This document shows, one piece after another, positions 1-9,576 of a DNA stretch of 64,000 bases (its first letter is position 1; every line of letters starts with the position of its first letter). Origin of the DNA: Mycolicibacterium canariasense (lineage in GTDB: Bacteria; Actinomycetota; Actinomycetes; Mycobacteriales; Mycobacteriaceae). Position numbers and translations under genes: made by a program. The stretch spans positions 19,815 to 83,814 of the forward strand of contig NZ_LQOL01000032.1 of the NCBI RefSeq assembly GCF_002101555.1, in the 5' to 3' direction. The notes under the pieces are model-generated. The model saw nothing but the letters and a program-made list of their open reading frames with translations, did no database searches and was not told the DNA's origin.

Positions 1-1393
1 CGCCGTGCCCACACAGGCTGGTAGCGGCCAGTGCTTGCACGATGGATTCCCATTCGCCGCGCTCCGAGCGGGCCAGCGGCCGGCTGAACAGGGTTTCGAT
101 GCGGGCCGTGCCCACCCGGCAGGGGGTGCAGGCACCGCAGGATTCATAAGCTCCGAACCGGAACACGTGGTGTACCAGATCAACGATCGAGGTGCTGTGG
201 TCGAAGGCGATGATCCCACCGTGACCGACACCGGCACCGATATTGCGCAGCGGGTCGAACGCGAACGGCACGTCGAGACTCCCGGGGGGCACGACCCCGG
301 CCAGCGGACCGCCGACGATGACACCGCTCAGTTCGCCGGCCACGCCGCCACCGAGACGTTCGACTATCTCCCGCAACGGGATTCCGAATTCCACCTCGTA
401 AAGCCCGGGGCGTGCGAACAGCGAATTCAGTGCTACCGCCTTGGTGCCCCGGCTGGATCCCGATCCCATGGCGGCGAACTCGCGGCCACCGTGGCGCAGA
501 ATCCACGGCACCCCGGCCAGGGTCTCGACGTTGTTGACGACGGTGGGCAACCCGAACAGCCCGGACTGCGCCGGATACGGGGGGCGCGGTCGGACCATCG
601 GCCGCCGGCCTTCCAGGGCGTTGAGGAGCGCGGATTCTTCACCGCAGACATAGCTGCCGTGACCCTGGACAACGGTCACCGTCAGACCACGCGCGGGGCC
701 GAACACCGCCGGGCCGAGGATTTCGGCGTCCTCGGCCTCGGCCACCGCGGCACGCACGGCCGCCAGCGCGCCCGGATACTCCCGCCGGACATACACATAC
801 GCCAGTTCGGCGCCCGTGGCGAAGGCTGCGATGGCCAATCCCTCGAGCATCGCGTGCGGGTCGTTCTCCAACAGGATGCGGTCGATGTAGGCGCCGGCGT
901 CGCCTTCATCCGCATTCACCACGACCACCCGCGGGCCTGCCGGGCCCGTCCGGGCGGAACGCCATTTACGGCCGGTCGGGTAGCCGGCTCCACCCCGCCC
1001 GCGCAACTGTGATTCCTCCACCTCGGCCAACGTGGCCTCGGCGCCGATGCTCAGGGCACGTCGCAGCCCCTCGTAACCCCCGTCACGGAGGTACGCCTGC
1101 AGTTCGGGAGCTCCAACCGTTGCGCAGCGGCCGAGGACAACAGCGGTGCTACAAGCGATCTCGACGACCGGCTCGGTCGTGTCATCTCCACGTGCGGGAG
1201 CGTCATAACAGCGGCCCAGACAGTACAGCCGTGGGTCGGCCGACTCCGCGCCGACCCACCGTTCGGGATCTCGGTGGCGGGCCACAAAGCACGCCGTTCC
1301 CTGACAGGGCTGGGCACCGATATCGACCGCCGAAAGGTGGTAGAACGATCGCGCCAACGGCGGGCGGCGGTCGTCGTGCCGTGGTGTCGCCAC
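1..1393 (-). CDS. NuoE/NuoF-like NADH-binding flavoprotein subunit (partial)
   Basis: Partial gene running off the left edge; 464 codons visible. A short thioredoxin-like 2Fe-2S region comes first (C30-x4-C35 and C58-x3-C62), then a NuoF-type body with the FMN/NADH glycine loop RGRGGAGYPTGRKW, NADEGDAGAYIDR, GSYVCGEESALL, and near the edge ESCGACTPCR with a later SLCGHG for the 4Fe-4S cluster. This architecture occurs in HoxF of NAD-reducing hydrogenases and in the beta subunit of NAD-dependent formate dehydrogenases; the catalytic partner would lie off the window. The start is a GTG chosen as the first plausible start after an in-frame stop at 1427-1429. It lies 51 bp downstream of a DosR-boxed USP gene, so it is probably co-transcribed. 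Confidence 0.85.
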   Translation of the reverse strand, partial: MATPRHDDRRPPLARSFYHLSAVDIGAQPCQGTACFVARHRDPERWVGAESADPRLYCLGRCYDAPARGDDTTEPVVEIACSTAVVLGRCATVGAPELQAYLRDGGYEGLRRALSIGAEATLAEVEESQLRGRGGAGYPTGRKWRSARTGPAGPRVVVVNADEGDAGAYIDRILLENDPHAMLEGLAIAAFATGAELAYVYVRREYPGALAAVRAAVAEAEDAEILGPAVFGPARGLTVTVVQGHGSYVCGEESALLNALEGRRPMVRPRPPYPAQSGLFGLPTVVNNVETLAGVPWILRHGGREFAAMGSGSSRGTKAVALNSLFARPGLYEVEFGIPLREIVERLGGGVAGELSGVIVGGPLAGVVPPGSLDVPFAFDPLRNIGAGVGHGGIIAFDHSTSIVDLVHHVFRFGAYESCGACTPCRVGTARIETLFSRPLARSERGEWESIVQALAATSLCGHG

Positions 1394-1444
1394 ACCGACG
1401 AGTCTCGGCCTGGCCCGCCCGGCCCGCTAGGGGCCAAAGTCACC

Positions 1445-2311
1445 TCACCATGGGCCGTACCGGGGAGCGATGAGCACCGAGCAGTTCAGGTCGGTGAGTG
1501 CGGCATAAAGGCCTGGGTCGCCGAGTTCGGTCAATTGATTGGCGGTGTCATGACCCAGTACGACCAGCCCGACGGTATCGACGTGTTTGGCCAGGTAATT
1601 GATGGGGCTGCCGGCCACCGCGACCGCCTCGATATCGACTTCCGGATACAGCCGGCGATACCGGTCCAGCGCGTGCTCCAGGTTCAGTTTGGCATGCCTG
1701 GTGCCCTCGGCAGTGGCGTGACTGTCCTGGATGTCGGTGAATCGGGGTCGCCAGCCGGTCACGACTCGCAGCGCGGCGTGGCGTAGTCGGGCTTCGTCGA
1801 TCGCGTGCCCGAGCACGGTGGGACATTCCGGGGAGTCGGTGAAACCCGTGACAATGGAACGATTCCGGTGTGCGGGTTCCTCTCCGTTGACGATGGCGAC
1901 CAGGCAATGGGATTGGTCGAGCAACTGCCCAAGTACCACGCCACGGTGTGTGCTCGGAGCTTCACCGAAGCAGGCAGCATCGACGCAGAGCATTGCGGCC
2001 GACTGCGATGCCTTCGCCAGTGCGGCGAGCAGGCGTTCGTAGACGATCTCGACTTCGATCTTCACCGGGCGGTTGGTCGATTCGATGGCCATTGCCGCGT
2101 GCCGTACGGCGCTCTCGGCGACGGCGAAATCGTGTGCGGTGCAGAGACTGTCGAGCTGAGCCGGCTCATGCGGCTCGATCGCGTACAGGAGCCGCAGCGG
2201 AAGGTCTCGGACCAGCGCCTCGTCGACGGCCCACAGGGCAGCATTGAGCGCTCGGCGTGACCCGTCGATGGCGACGACGACGGCCGGGGATGGGGGTGCG
2301 ATATCGCGCAT
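1445..2311 (-). CDS. Universal stress protein, two UspA domains, degenerate nucleotide site
   Basis: A 288-residue tandem UspA protein. Each half begins with a beta strand and an Asp switch (VVVAIDGSRRALNAALWAVDEA in part at residues 10-30). Neither half has a clear G-x2-G-x9-G(S/T) ATP loop: the C-terminal half reads GHDTANQLTELGDPG. It therefore belongs with the degenerate USPs of this island (also 16686-17561). The protein is probably cytoplasmic, with no signal or membrane segment. It heads a minus-strand unit leading into the NuoE/F-like gene, and a DosR-like box lies 69 bp upstream at 2380-2393. A second USP gene diverges from it. Confidence 0.9.
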   Translation of the reverse strand: MRDIAPPSPAVVVAIDGSRRALNAALWAVDEALVRDLPLRLLYAIEPHEPAQLDSLCTAHDFAVAESAVRHAAMAIESTNRPVKIEVEIVYERLLAALAKASQSAAMLCVDAACFGEAPSTHRGVVLGQLLDQSHCLVAIVNGEEPAHRNRSIVTGFTDSPECPTVLGHAIDEARLRHAALRVVTGWRPRFTDIQDSHATAEGTRHAKLNLEHALDRYRRLYPEVDIEAVAVAGSPINYLAKHVDTVGLVVLGHDTANQLTELGDPGLYAALTDLNCSVLIAPRYGPW

Positions 2312-2379
2312 CTGGTACTCCGTAGCGGGCTTGTTGGTGCTTGCCCTCGAACCTAGGTTCCCACGCCGCGGCGGGACGA

Positions 2380-2393
2380 GGGCCGAAGGTCCC
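2380..2393. promoter_or_regulatory. DosR-like box
   Basis: GGGCCGAAGGTCCC is an imperfect palindrome matching the mycobacterial DosR core GGGACTWWAGTCCC at its outer positions. It lies 69 bp before the minus-strand USP start at 2311. Confidence 0.7.
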
Positions 2394-2441
2394 TTCGAGG
2401 TCGCCGTTGATCACCGCGATGGCGGCACCGATGGGTGATTG

Positions 2442-2455
2442 ATGACTTTGGGCCC
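2442..2455. promoter_or_regulatory. DosR-like box
   Basis: ATGACTTTGGGCCC fits the DosR core at about 11 of 14 positions and lies 70 bp before the plus-strand USP start at 2525. Together with the box at 2380 it gives each of the two divergent USP genes its own site. Confidence 0.7.
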
Positions 2456-2524
2456 TCGTGGCCCGGTCCACCGGGGACCAGAATGCTCCTCAAAACGTAC
2501 CCGCGCGGACCGGAGGTGCTCACC

Positions 2525-3424
2525 ATGAACCGTGCTGACCAAGTGACCGGAAAGCGGTTCGGCGTCATCGTCGGAGCCGACGGATCACCCGCTTCCCGGG
2601 TCGCGGTCGACTGGGCGGCCCGCGAGGCCGAGTCACGCCGCAGCACACTGACCGTGGTGCATGTGGTCCCGACGGGCACGATGGTGTCCTGGATGGACGT
2701 GCCGATCACCGAGGGCTACTGGGCCGAACGCGACCGACGCGCCGAGAAGGTGATCACCGACGCCCTCACGCTGGTCGCCGACGCGATCTCGGATCGACCG
2801 GCCATTACGGTTGCGCGCCGCATCATGGAAGCTCCCACCATCCCCACATTGGTGCAGATGTCCGCGGCAGCCGAGATGGTCGTGGTCGGATGCCGTGGTC
2901 TCGGCGGCGTCAGCCGACTGCTGCTCGGCTCGGTCTCCACCGGTTTGGTGCACAGGGCACACTGCCCGGTTGCCGTCGTGCGCGACGAAGATCCGTTGAT
3001 GCCGGATCCGGCGCATGCGCCGGTGGTGGTGGGAACCGACTGCTCACCGGCGTCCGATTTGGCCACCGACATCGCATTCGACGAGGCCGCACGCCGCGGT
3101 GCGCAACTCGTCGCCGTGCACGTCTGGAGCGACCAGATCGACGATCTCGCCGATTACCTCTGGACCGACGGCGAGCAGTCGGCCCGACGTGCGCTTGCCG
3201 AGTACCTCGAACGCTGGACACTTCGGTATCCGAAGGTGGCGGTTCGTGCCGTGGTGGAGCGCGACCACCCTGCACGACGCCTGCTCGAGCACGCCGACAA
3301 GGCGCAGTTGCTCGTCGTCGGCAGCCACGGCCGGGGAGGCTTCGAAGGCATGGTGCTCGGATCGGTGAGCTCTGCGGTCGTGCACGGGGCACGGATGCCG
3401 GTGATCGTCGCCCGGCGATCGTGA
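2525..3424 (+). CDS. Universal stress protein, two ATP-binding UspA domains
   Basis: A 299-residue tandem USP. Both halves carry the nucleotide-binding loop: GCRGLGGVSRLLLGSVS in the first and GSHGRGGFEGMVLGSVS in the second, matching G-x2-G-x9-G(S/T). This is the Rv2623-like class, which binds ATP and is associated with growth restraint in dormancy; that role is family knowledge, not shown here. The ATG at 2525 is preceded by GGAGGT at a good distance and follows the DosR-like box by 70 bp. It converges on the ANTAR gene, with only 23 bp between the stops. Confidence 0.93.
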   Translation: MNRADQVTGKRFGVIVGADGSPASRVAVDWAAREAESRRSTLTVVHVVPTGTMVSWMDVPITEGYWAERDRRAEKVITDALTLVADAISDRPAITVARRIMEAPTIPTLVQMSAAAEMVVVGCRGLGGVSRLLLGSVSTGLVHRAHCPVAVVRDEDPLMPDPAHAPVVVGTDCSPASDLATDIAFDEAARRGAQLVAVHVWSDQIDDLADYLWTDGEQSARRALAEYLERWTLRYPKVAVRAVVERDHPARRLLEHADKAQLLVVGSHGRGGFEGMVLGSVSSAVVHGARMPVIVARRS

Positions 3425-3447
3425 TCTCCCCGCGCACCGCTTCCCGC

Positions 3448-4005
3448 TCAGGTGTAGCCGCCGCCCTCCTCGGGATCGGCCGCCCACAACCGTTCGTCGT
3501 CATCGTCGACGGTCGTGCGCTGTTCGAGCACATCGGCCGGATCGGCCTCGATGCTGCCGATGGGCTCGTCGGCGAACAATGTGGGCGCAACCATCCCGTC
3601 GGATTGCTCGGCGAGGTCGGCTTCGTCGGCGCGGGGGATCGCCTCCATCAGGTTCGGGCGCGGCTGAGGGTGATGTCCCGGCTGCGAAGTGGGCAAGGCC
3701 GTCGGATTCTTGGTGCCATTGCCGGCGTAGCGTCTGGCGAGCAGCGTGCCCCACGACTGCTCGGCGGCGGCCAGAACCGCACCTCGTATGCCTGGCGTGA
3801 TCGTGTCGTCCACCATCGCCATGAGCGCTTCGGCCAGCTCGATGACCGAGACGTTGTGACGTTTGGCCGCATCGACAAGCTCGGCGAACGCGTCATCGCG
3901 GTGGCATTGTCCGAGCGCGACGAGAACGCCCTCGGCAGCGCCGAGGCTGCGCCGTGGGTCTCGCACGGTATCTCTGTGAGAGCTGCGATGTCCCGATGAT
4001 TGCAC
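3448..4005 (-). CDS. ANTAR-domain protein
   Basis: A 185-residue protein. Residues about 25-66 (GVLVALGQCHRDDAFAELVD onward to ALMAMV) match the three-helix ANTAR fold, an RNA-binding antitermination domain. The remaining 110 residues are proline-rich then acidic (runs such as VDDDDERLWAADPEEGGGYT) and look disordered. No GAF or receiver domain is attached, so how it would be switched is unclear. The GTG start has GGAG five bases upstream. It is the last gene of the minus-strand run HspX, USP, USP, ANTAR, 33 bp after the preceding stop. The domain assignment is by eye and the function is inferred. Confidence 0.7.
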   Translation of the reverse strand: MQSSGHRSSHRDTVRDPRRSLGAAEGVLVALGQCHRDDAFAELVDAAKRHNVSVIELAEALMAMVDDTITPGIRGAVLAAAEQSWGTLLARRYAGNGTKNPTALPTSQPGHHPQPRPNLMEAIPRADEADLAEQSDGMVAPTLFADEPIGSIEADPADVLEQRTTVDDDDERLWAADPEEGGGYT

Positions 4006-4038
4006 GTTCGCTCCGTTCCTCGTGTTAGTGCGGTCGCG

Positions 4039-4935
4039 TCAGTCGTTGCGCGCAACGATCAGTGGCGTATCGATTTCGTGGGCGATCACCGAACTCACCG
4101 ACCCGAGCAGCATGCCGGCGAAACCGCCGCGGCCGTGACTGCCGAGGACCACGAGCTGCGCCGTTTCCGACTGCGCCAGAATATGTTCGACTGGGTGGTC
4201 GCGCACGAGGATCTTCCGTACGGCGACGTCGGGGTAGCGTTCCTGCCATCCGGCCAGCCGTTCGGACAGGATCTCACCGGCCTCGGCTTCGACCGCCGAC
4301 CACGGTACGGGCATCACCTCCGGCCACTCCACATCACTGAAGGCATGCAGTGCGACCAGTTCGGCGTGCCGCCACGAGGCCTCGTCGAAGGCCAGCGCCG
4401 TCGCACGCTCGGATGCGGGCGATCCGTCGACACCGAGCACCACCGGCCCGTTCTCGTGTGCCGCGGCAACGGTGCCGCGGATGATCGCCACCGGGCAATG
4501 CGCGTGGTGCAGCAGCGCGGTGCTGACCGATCCCAGGAGCGCACGGCCCACCGCGCCCATCCGTCGACTGCCGACCACCACCATGCCGGCTTGCTTGGTC
4601 AGGTCGATCAGCGTGGGCACCACTGCGGCAACCGGTGTCTCGGTGTTGATGTGCAGCTCGACGCCGGGCACGCTTTCGCGGGCGATGCGCACGGAGTCGG
4701 CGATGATCTGGTCGGCTTGTTGTTGCTGCCAAAGGCCGAATTCCTCGCTGATCGGTGAACCGAACATCCCGGGACCGGACCAACCGGCACTGAGGGTGCT
4801 GATCACGTTGACGATGGTCAGGTCCTGGCCACGCCGGGCTGCCTCGGTGGCCGCCCAGCGCACCGCGTCGTCGGAAGCTCCCGACCCGTCGACCGCGGCG
4901 AGGATGCCCTGCTGGAGTTTGGTGTTGAGGCTCAT
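4039..4935 (-). CDS. Universal stress protein (Rv2623-like)
   Basis: A 298-residue tandem USP. The second half has an intact ATP loop, GSHGRGGFAGMLLGSVSS; the first half has GSRRMGAVGRALLGSVS, where the second glycine of G-x2-G is replaced. Half-site Asp motifs AAVDGSGASDDAV and GVDGSPASERA are clear. The ATG is preceded by AAAGGA. It lies in a minus-strand run 58 bp after another USP gene and 33 bp before the ANTAR gene, and probably depends on the DosR box in front of hspX. Confidence 0.92.
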   Translation of the reverse strand: MSLNTKLQQGILAAVDGSGASDDAVRWAATEAARRGQDLTIVNVISTLSAGWSGPGMFGSPISEEFGLWQQQQADQIIADSVRIARESVPGVELHINTETPVAAVVPTLIDLTKQAGMVVVGSRRMGAVGRALLGSVSTALLHHAHCPVAIIRGTVAAAHENGPVVLGVDGSPASERATALAFDEASWRHAELVALHAFSDVEWPEVMPVPWSAVEAEAGEILSERLAGWQERYPDVAVRKILVRDHPVEHILAQSETAQLVVLGSHGRGGFAGMLLGSVSSVIAHEIDTPLIVARND

Positions 4936-4993
4936 GAACTATTCCTTTCATTGTGGGGATCGATGGTGTGCTCGGTGGAAGTCAGCGTGGATA

Positions 4994-5860
4994 TCACCGC
5001 ACGACCAGAACCGAGCACCGGCCGTGGGGGAGAGGTGAATAACTCTGTGGGCCAATAATTGTGGCCACCTTGTCGGCGTCATCCGCACCGAGTACGGCCA
5101 GTTGGATCTGTCCGTCGGCGTTGTCGGCGAGGAACCGGGGCAGGTCGGCCAGTGTCGGCACCGGGTAGACATGCACATCGGGGTAGCGGTGCGTCCACTG
5201 CTCGACGCACTGCTCGAGCGCCGTGTACGGGGTCTTCCCGAAGTCGTCTTGCCAGACTCCCACCGCTATCAGCGGTGCGTGCCGATTCCTGGCTTCGTCC
5301 AAGGCAGCACGGAAGACGGCATCGTCGCGCTGCGCGCGTCGGAAGCCGACCACGATGACCCCACCGTTGCGGTTCGTCGTGACGGCATCATCGTGCCGTA
5401 CGACGGCCACCGGGCAGTCCGCGTGTTCGGCCACCGACTCGGCCGTGGAACCGAGCACCTTTCCGGCCACCCAGTCGATCCCGGTCGATCCGACGCATAC
5501 CAGGGCCGCATCGCGTGATTCCGCGATCAGCGCGGCCGCGGAATGCCCGCGCCGGACCACCGGGTAGGTGGACACCGGTTTGCCCGTTGCCGCAATGGCT
5601 TCGACGGCGTGCTGCAGCGCGCGCTCGGCGGACTCGTTCTCGATCTGGGTGTCAGCGTGAACGGTTCCCGGCAAACGTTCGTCGTCCACAACATAGACCA
5701 GTCGTAGCGGCGCGTCCCGCCTGATCGCTTCGTCGACACCCCATAACGCCGCATTCACCGCGGCGTCGGATCCGTCGATGCCCACGACCACCGGTGGGTT
5801 ACCGGAACGCCGGCGCATCAGGAACTCCGGTGTCCTTGCGGCAATCGGTGACTCGACCAC
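4994..5860 (-). CDS. Universal stress protein, C-terminal site degenerate
   Basis: A 288-residue tandem USP. The first half keeps GSTGIDWVAGKVLGST, a valid G-x2-G-x9-G(S/T) loop, while the second half has GADDADKVATIIGPQS and has lost it. The N-terminal 22 residues before VVVGIDGSDAAVNAALWGVD are basic and variable; a second ATG (MRRRSGNPP) at residue 15 is an alternative start. It is the second clear gene after hspX in the minus-strand run and most likely shares the hspX promoter. Confidence 0.88.
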   Translation of the reverse strand: MVESPIAARTPEFLMRRRSGNPPVVVGIDGSDAAVNAALWGVDEAIRRDAPLRLVYVVDDERLPGTVHADTQIENESAERALQHAVEAIAATGKPVSTYPVVRRGHSAAALIAESRDAALVCVGSTGIDWVAGKVLGSTAESVAEHADCPVAVVRHDDAVTTNRNGGVIVVGFRRAQRDDAVFRAALDEARNRHAPLIAVGVWQDDFGKTPYTALEQCVEQWTHRYPDVHVYPVPTLADLPRFLADNADGQIQLAVLGADDADKVATIIGPQSYSPLPHGRCSVLVVR

Positions 5861-6014
5861 CGTCGAGGACGGTCATGGGCGTCGGTGGCCAGGTGCGGTG
5901 GTCGCCGCACGGGTGCACACCACGGGCCGTCCGCGGCCGGTGATGGGCGCGGTAGAGGACCGCGACGCCGACCGTGGCCATCAGGCCGGCGAGAACGGGA
6001 CGTTGTTTGCCCAT
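5799..6014 (-). CDS. Possible small membrane-anchored ORF
   Basis: A 71-codon frame beginning MGKQRPVLAGLMATVGVAVL, which looks like a short N-terminal membrane helix followed by a basic tail. It fills the gap between hspX and the USP gene but overlaps the USP start by 62 bp. No family is recognised and the upstream ribosome site (ACGGGG) is weak. It may simply be leader sequence, so existence is uncertain. Confidence 0.25.
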   Translation of the reverse strand: MGKQRPVLAGLMATVGVAVLYRAHHRPRTARGVHPCGDHRTWPPTPMTVLDGGRVTDCRKDTGVPDAPAFR

Positions 6015-6041
6015 GGTGACCCCGTACCTAGAACGACATGT

Positions 6042-6473
6042 TCACTTCGACGATTCGACCGTGACCCGCTTCTCGGGTGTCGCGGGTTCCGTGAGCGGAA
6101 CCGACACGCTGAGGATGCCTTTGTCGTAGCTGGCCTTGATGCCGTCCTCCTCGGCCCCGGCCGGCAGCGTCACCGAACGCGTGAAGGATCCATAGGAGAA
6201 CTCCGAGCGGCCGTTGGATTCCTTCTTTTCACTGCGCTCGGCCTTGATCGTGAGTACTCCGCCCCGGACGGTGATCTCCACGTCCTTGTCCGGATCGACC
6301 CCGGGGAGTTCGGCCTGCAATTCGTACTTGCCGTCCGCGATGGCGTCTTCGACCTTGATGATGTGGCCGTTGAACATCGGTCGAAGGGTGGACCAGGACG
6401 GGAAGCCCGACAGGAACTCGGACAGATCCGGCCACGCCGGCCGATGGTGCTGCGCAACTGCGACGTTGTTCAT
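6042..6473 (-). CDS. hspX: Alpha-crystallin-type small heat shock protein HspX/Acr
   Basis: A 143-residue Hsp20, almost exactly the size of M. tuberculosis HspX (144). The alpha-crystallin domain spans roughly residues 37-130: GKYELQAELPGVDPDKDVEI, then RSEFSYGSFTRSVTLPAGA and the closing GILSVSVPL. It is an ATP-independent holdase and a signature product of the DosR regulon. A near-perfect DosR box lies 69 bp upstream at 6542-6555. It heads a minus-strand run of USPs and the ANTAR gene and diverges from the hibernation factor gene, so both sides of this intergenic region are dormancy genes. Confidence 0.95.
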   Translation of the reverse strand: MNNVAVAQHHRPAWPDLSEFLSGFPSWSTLRPMFNGHIIKVEDAIADGKYELQAELPGVDPDKDVEITVRGGVLTIKAERSEKKESNGRSEFSYGSFTRSVTLPAGAEEDGIKASYDKGILSVSVPLTEPATPEKRVTVESSK

Positions 6474-6541
6474 GGTGTGCTCCTTGTATCGATTGGCGTT
6501 CTGCCATCACGAATTCGACCACTGGGCGCAGTGCCTGACTA

Positions 6542-6555
6542 GGGACCGAAGTCCC
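6542..6555. promoter_or_regulatory. DosR-like box of hspX
   Basis: GGGACCGAAGTCCC has perfect five-base arms GGGAC/GTCCC and is among the best matches in the window to the DosR consensus. It lies 69 bp before hspX. Confidence 0.85.
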
Positions 6556-6639
6556 TGGCCTGGAGGCCGTTTGTCGGGCGAATAGGGTCTGCTGCACCAG
6601 TCGGGAATGCCCTTCCAGGCGGTGCCGGCGTACTCGCCG

Positions 6640-6653
6640 GTGACCTTCGGCCC
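6640..6653. promoter_or_regulatory. DosR-like box of the RafS-like gene
   Basis: GTGACCTTCGGCCC fits the DosR core and lies 37 bp before the plus-strand start at 6690. It pairs with the hspX box in the same intergenic region. Confidence 0.7.
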
Positions 6654-6689
6654 TAACGATGCGGGCACGTAGGGCGTACCAACGAAGGC

Positions 6690-7526
6690 ATGACTGACGT
6701 GCCGCAGGCCGCACCTACCTTCGACGTTGAGATTTCCACCGACGGTGACTTTCCGGATGTCGGTGACTACGCCCGCACCAAGTTGGGCAAGCTTGCCCGG
6801 CTCACCCACGTACCGGTGTCTCATGCTCGGCTCAGGCTGAGCAGGCACCGCGACCCGGCCGTCGACCATCCTGTCGTCGCGCAGGCATGCCTTGATGTCG
6901 GTGGGCGGGTCATCTGCGCCGAGACGGAAGCAGCAACGGCGGGCGCGGCCATCGACGAGCTGGAATCGCGGTTGCGGGTCCGGCTGATGCGCGTGTTGGA
7001 GGCCAGAGGCTGGCGGCACCGTTCCCAGGACGCTCCGCCGTGGCGGCGGCCGACCGAGCGTGTCGATGCGCCTTCCGAATCGGTTCCCGGCATCGCCCGG
7101 CGCAAGTCCTTCGCGATGGCTCCGTGCACCGTTGACGTCGCCGTCGGTGAAATGGAGTTGCTTTCCTACGATTTCCACCTCTTTCACGAGATCGGTTCCG
7201 GCACAGCGGCCCTGGTGTACCGCGGCGGTCCGACCGGTTACCGGCTGGCCTTGGTGGCACCGGGGCTGGCTGCGCAGGTGGCCGCGTACCGACGGCTGGT
7301 GACGATCAGTCCCCATCCGCTGCCGTGCCTCACCGAGTGCGAGGCACGCGATCGCCTGACGCAACTCGATCTCCCCTTCGTGTTCTTCATCGAGGCCAGT
7401 CAGGGGCGCGCCTGCGTGCTGTACCGCCGCCACGACGGTGACTACGGGCTCATCACACCGGCGGGCCAGCAGCAGCCGGTCGTCTTCAACACGAAAACAT
7501 CTATGACGAAACGGAGTGACTCATGA
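6690..7526 (+). CDS. rafS: Ribosome hibernation factor of the HPF/RafS type
   Basis: A 278-residue protein. Residues about 8-110 form an S30AE/HPF domain ([20 protein letters not shown], later [13 protein letters not shown]). The C-terminal part, about 160-265, resembles the dimerisation half of long HPFs ([20 protein letters not shown], then [19 protein letters not shown] and a second repeat). Rv0079 and M. smegmatis RafS are the DosR-controlled members; they bind the small subunit and stabilise ribosomes in hypoxic stasis. Its stop overlaps the next start (ATGA at 7523), so translation is coupled to the phosphoribosyltransferase fusion gene. The DosR box lies 37 bp upstream. Confidence 0.85.
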   Translation: MTDVPQAAPTFDVEISTDGDFPDVGDYARTKLGKLARLTHVPVSHARLRLSRHRDPAVDHPVVAQACLDVGGRVICAETEAATAGAAIDELESRLRVRLMRVLEARGWRHRSQDAPPWRRPTERVDAPSESVPGIARRKSFAMAPCTVDVAVGEMELLSYDFHLFHEIGSGTAALVYRGGPTGYRLALVAPGLAAQVAAYRRLVTISPHPLPCLTECEARDRLTQLDLPFVFFIEASQGRACVLYRRHDGDYGLITPAGQQQPVVFNTKTSMTKRSDS

Positions 7527-9568
7527 CCACTGCACGGGCTCTGGGCGGGCATCAGCCCAGGCGAATGTTCCGGGATCGCCGCGAGGCCGGTCGTGTCCTG
7601 GCCGAGTTGCTGGGTAGCTACCGCGGCAAGGAAGGCGTCGTCGTGCTCGGCCTGGCCCGCGGCGGCGTGCCGGTGGCATGGGAAGTCGCTGCGGCACTGG
7701 GTGCTCCGCTGGACACTTTCGTCGTCCGGAAGTTGGGTGCGCCCGGACACAACGAATTCGCGATGGGTGCGCTGGCCACCGGTGGCCGGGTGGTGGTCAA
7801 CGACGACGTCATCCGGGCGCTGCGGGTCACCCCACAACAACTGCGTGACGCCGCGGAACGAGAAGGCCGCGAACTCGCGCGGCGCGTCGGCGCCTACCGA
7901 GCGGGCCGGCCACCGGTGGAATTGGCGGGTAAGACGGTGATCTTGGTCGATGACGGTCTGGCGACCGGGGCCAGCATGTTGGCCGCCGTCGAGGCACTGC
8001 GCGAGATGGATCCCGCCGAGATCGTCGTCGCGGTTCCCGCGGCCCCCGAGTCGACATGCCGCGAGTTTGCGGCGCTGGTGGACGATCTGGTCTGTGCGTC
8101 GATGCCCACGCCGTTCCTCGCCGTGGGAGAGTCGTTCTGGGACTTCGAACAGGTCACCGATGACGAGGTGCGTGAACTTCTCGCCACGCCGACCGTGGGC
8201 ATCGCCACCGCCAAGCTTCGGATCGCCGAAACACCGGCAGAGATCATCGCCCGCTGCGCTGTCGATGCCCCTTCGGGTATACCGCCGACCGAGGCGCTCG
8301 AGGAGATCATCGGCGATGCCAGGGTCGTCCTGATCGGCGAGGGCTCACACGGCACCCGCGAGTTCTACGAGGCGAGGGCGGAGATCACCAAATGGCTGAT
8401 CCAGGAAAAAGGCTTCTGTGGTGTCGCCGTGGAAGCCGACTGGCCGGACGCGTATCGGGTGAATCGGTACGTCCGTGGCTACGGGGCTGACGCCTCTGCA
8501 GACGAGGCTTTGAGCGGGTTCGAACGCTTCCCCGCCTGGATGTGGCGCAACACCGTGGTGCGCGACTTCGTCGGATGGCTTCGCTTGCACAACACCGAGC
8601 GTCGGGCGCAGGGCCGGCGCGAGGCCGGTTTCTACGGGCTGGACCTCTACAGCCTGCACCGGTCGATGGACGAGGTCATCAACTACCTGGAGAATGTGGA
8701 TCCCGACGCGGCCCAACGGGCCAGGGAGCGATACGCCTGCTTCGATCGCACGTCCGGCGACGACGGACAGGCCTACGGTTTCGCCGCCGCGTTCGGCGCC
8801 GGCATGTCGTGTGAGCGACAGGTGGTCGAGCAGTTGGTCGAGCTGCAACGTGCCGCGCTGCAGTACGCGCGTCGCGATGGTCTGTTGGCCGAGGATGCGT
8901 TGTTCTATGCGCAGCAGAATGCGCAGACCGTCCGAAACGCCGAAGTGTACTACCGGGCCATGTTCGGCAGCCGCGTCACGTCGTGGAACCTGCGGGACCA
9001 ACACATGTTCCAGACCCTCAAGACCTTGCGTGCCCATCTGCACCGACACGACCATGATGAGCCGGTCGGGATCGTGGTGTGGGCACACAACTCTCACGTC
9101 GGAGACGCCAGGGCGACCGAAGTCGGTGCGGACGGGCAGCTGACGCTGGGTCAACTGGTGCGGGAGAGTTACGGTGAGCAATCCCGGCTGATCGGCTTCA
9201 CGACGTACAGCGGCACGGTCACCGCCGCCAGCGAGTGGGGCGGCGTGGCCGAACGCAAGGTGGTCCGGCCGGCGTTGAACGGCAGCGTCGAAGAACTCAT
9301 GCACGAGGTCGACAGGCCCGAGTTCCTGGTGTCGTCACAGATCACTCGTGACGTCGCCGAGCCGCTGGACGCCGTCCGTCTGGGGCGGGCGATCGGCGTC
9401 ATCTACCTGCCGGCCACCGAGCGGCAGAGCCACTATTACCACGTGCGGCCCGGTGACCAGTTCGACGCGATCATCCACATCGACCGGACCACCGCGTTGG
9501 AGCCCCTCGAGCCCACCAGCACGTGGGCCGCCGGAGAAACACCGGAAACCTATCCCACCGGCCTCTGA
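7523..9568 (+). CDS. Phosphoribosyltransferase / erythromycin-esterase-like fusion (Rv2030c type)
   Basis: A 681-residue fusion. The N-terminal 230 residues are a type I phosphoribosyltransferase with the PRPP loop [13 protein letters not shown] at about 139-151 and a flexible-loop region [17 protein letters not shown]. From about 250 the erythromycin-esterase fold begins: [36 protein letters not shown], and [16 protein letters not shown], whose His and Glu residues form the family active site. The length equals my recollection of Rv2030c of the M. tuberculosis DosR regulon. The substrate is unknown for both halves. It overlaps rafS by 4 bp and is followed 8 bp later by pfkB. Confidence 0.9.
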   Translation: MTTARALGGHQPRRMFRDRREAGRVLAELLGSYRGKEGVVVLGLARGGVPVAWEVAAALGAPLDTFVVRKLGAPGHNEFAMGALATGGRVVVNDDVIRALRVTPQQLRDAAEREGRELARRVGAYRAGRPPVELAGKTVILVDDGLATGASMLAAVEALREMDPAEIVVAVPAAPESTCREFAALVDDLVCASMPTPFLAVGESFWDFEQVTDDEVRELLATPTVGIATAKLRIAETPAEIIARCAVDAPSGIPPTEALEEIIGDARVVLIGEGSHGTREFYEARAEITKWLIQEKGFCGVAVEADWPDAYRVNRYVRGYGADASADEALSGFERFPAWMWRNTVVRDFVGWLRLHNTERRAQGRREAGFYGLDLYSLHRSMDEVINYLENVDPDAAQRARERYACFDRTSGDDGQAYGFAAAFGAGMSCERQVVEQLVELQRAALQYARRDGLLAEDALFYAQQNAQTVRNAEVYYRAMFGSRVTSWNLRDQHMFQTLKTLRAHLHRHDHDEPVGIVVWAHNSHVGDARATEVGADGQLTLGQLVRESYGEQSRLIGFTTYSGTVTAASEWGGVAERKVVRPALNGSVEELMHEVDRPEFLVSSQITRDVAEPLDAVRLGRAIGVIYLPATERQSHYYHVRPGDQFDAIIHIDRTTALEPLEPTSTWAAGETPETYPTGL

Positions 9569-9576
9569 GGGATCCG

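Noticed and set aside
5..1012. Long plus-strand open frame at the left edge
   Set aside because: It is antisense to the NuoE/F-like gene, whose motifs (RGRGGAGYPTG, CGEESALL, ESCGACTPCR) are unmistakable on the minus strand.
2890..3999. Arg-rich 369-codon frame
   Set aside because: Overlaps the USP gene in another frame and the ANTAR gene antisense; composition is typical of high-GC shadow frames.
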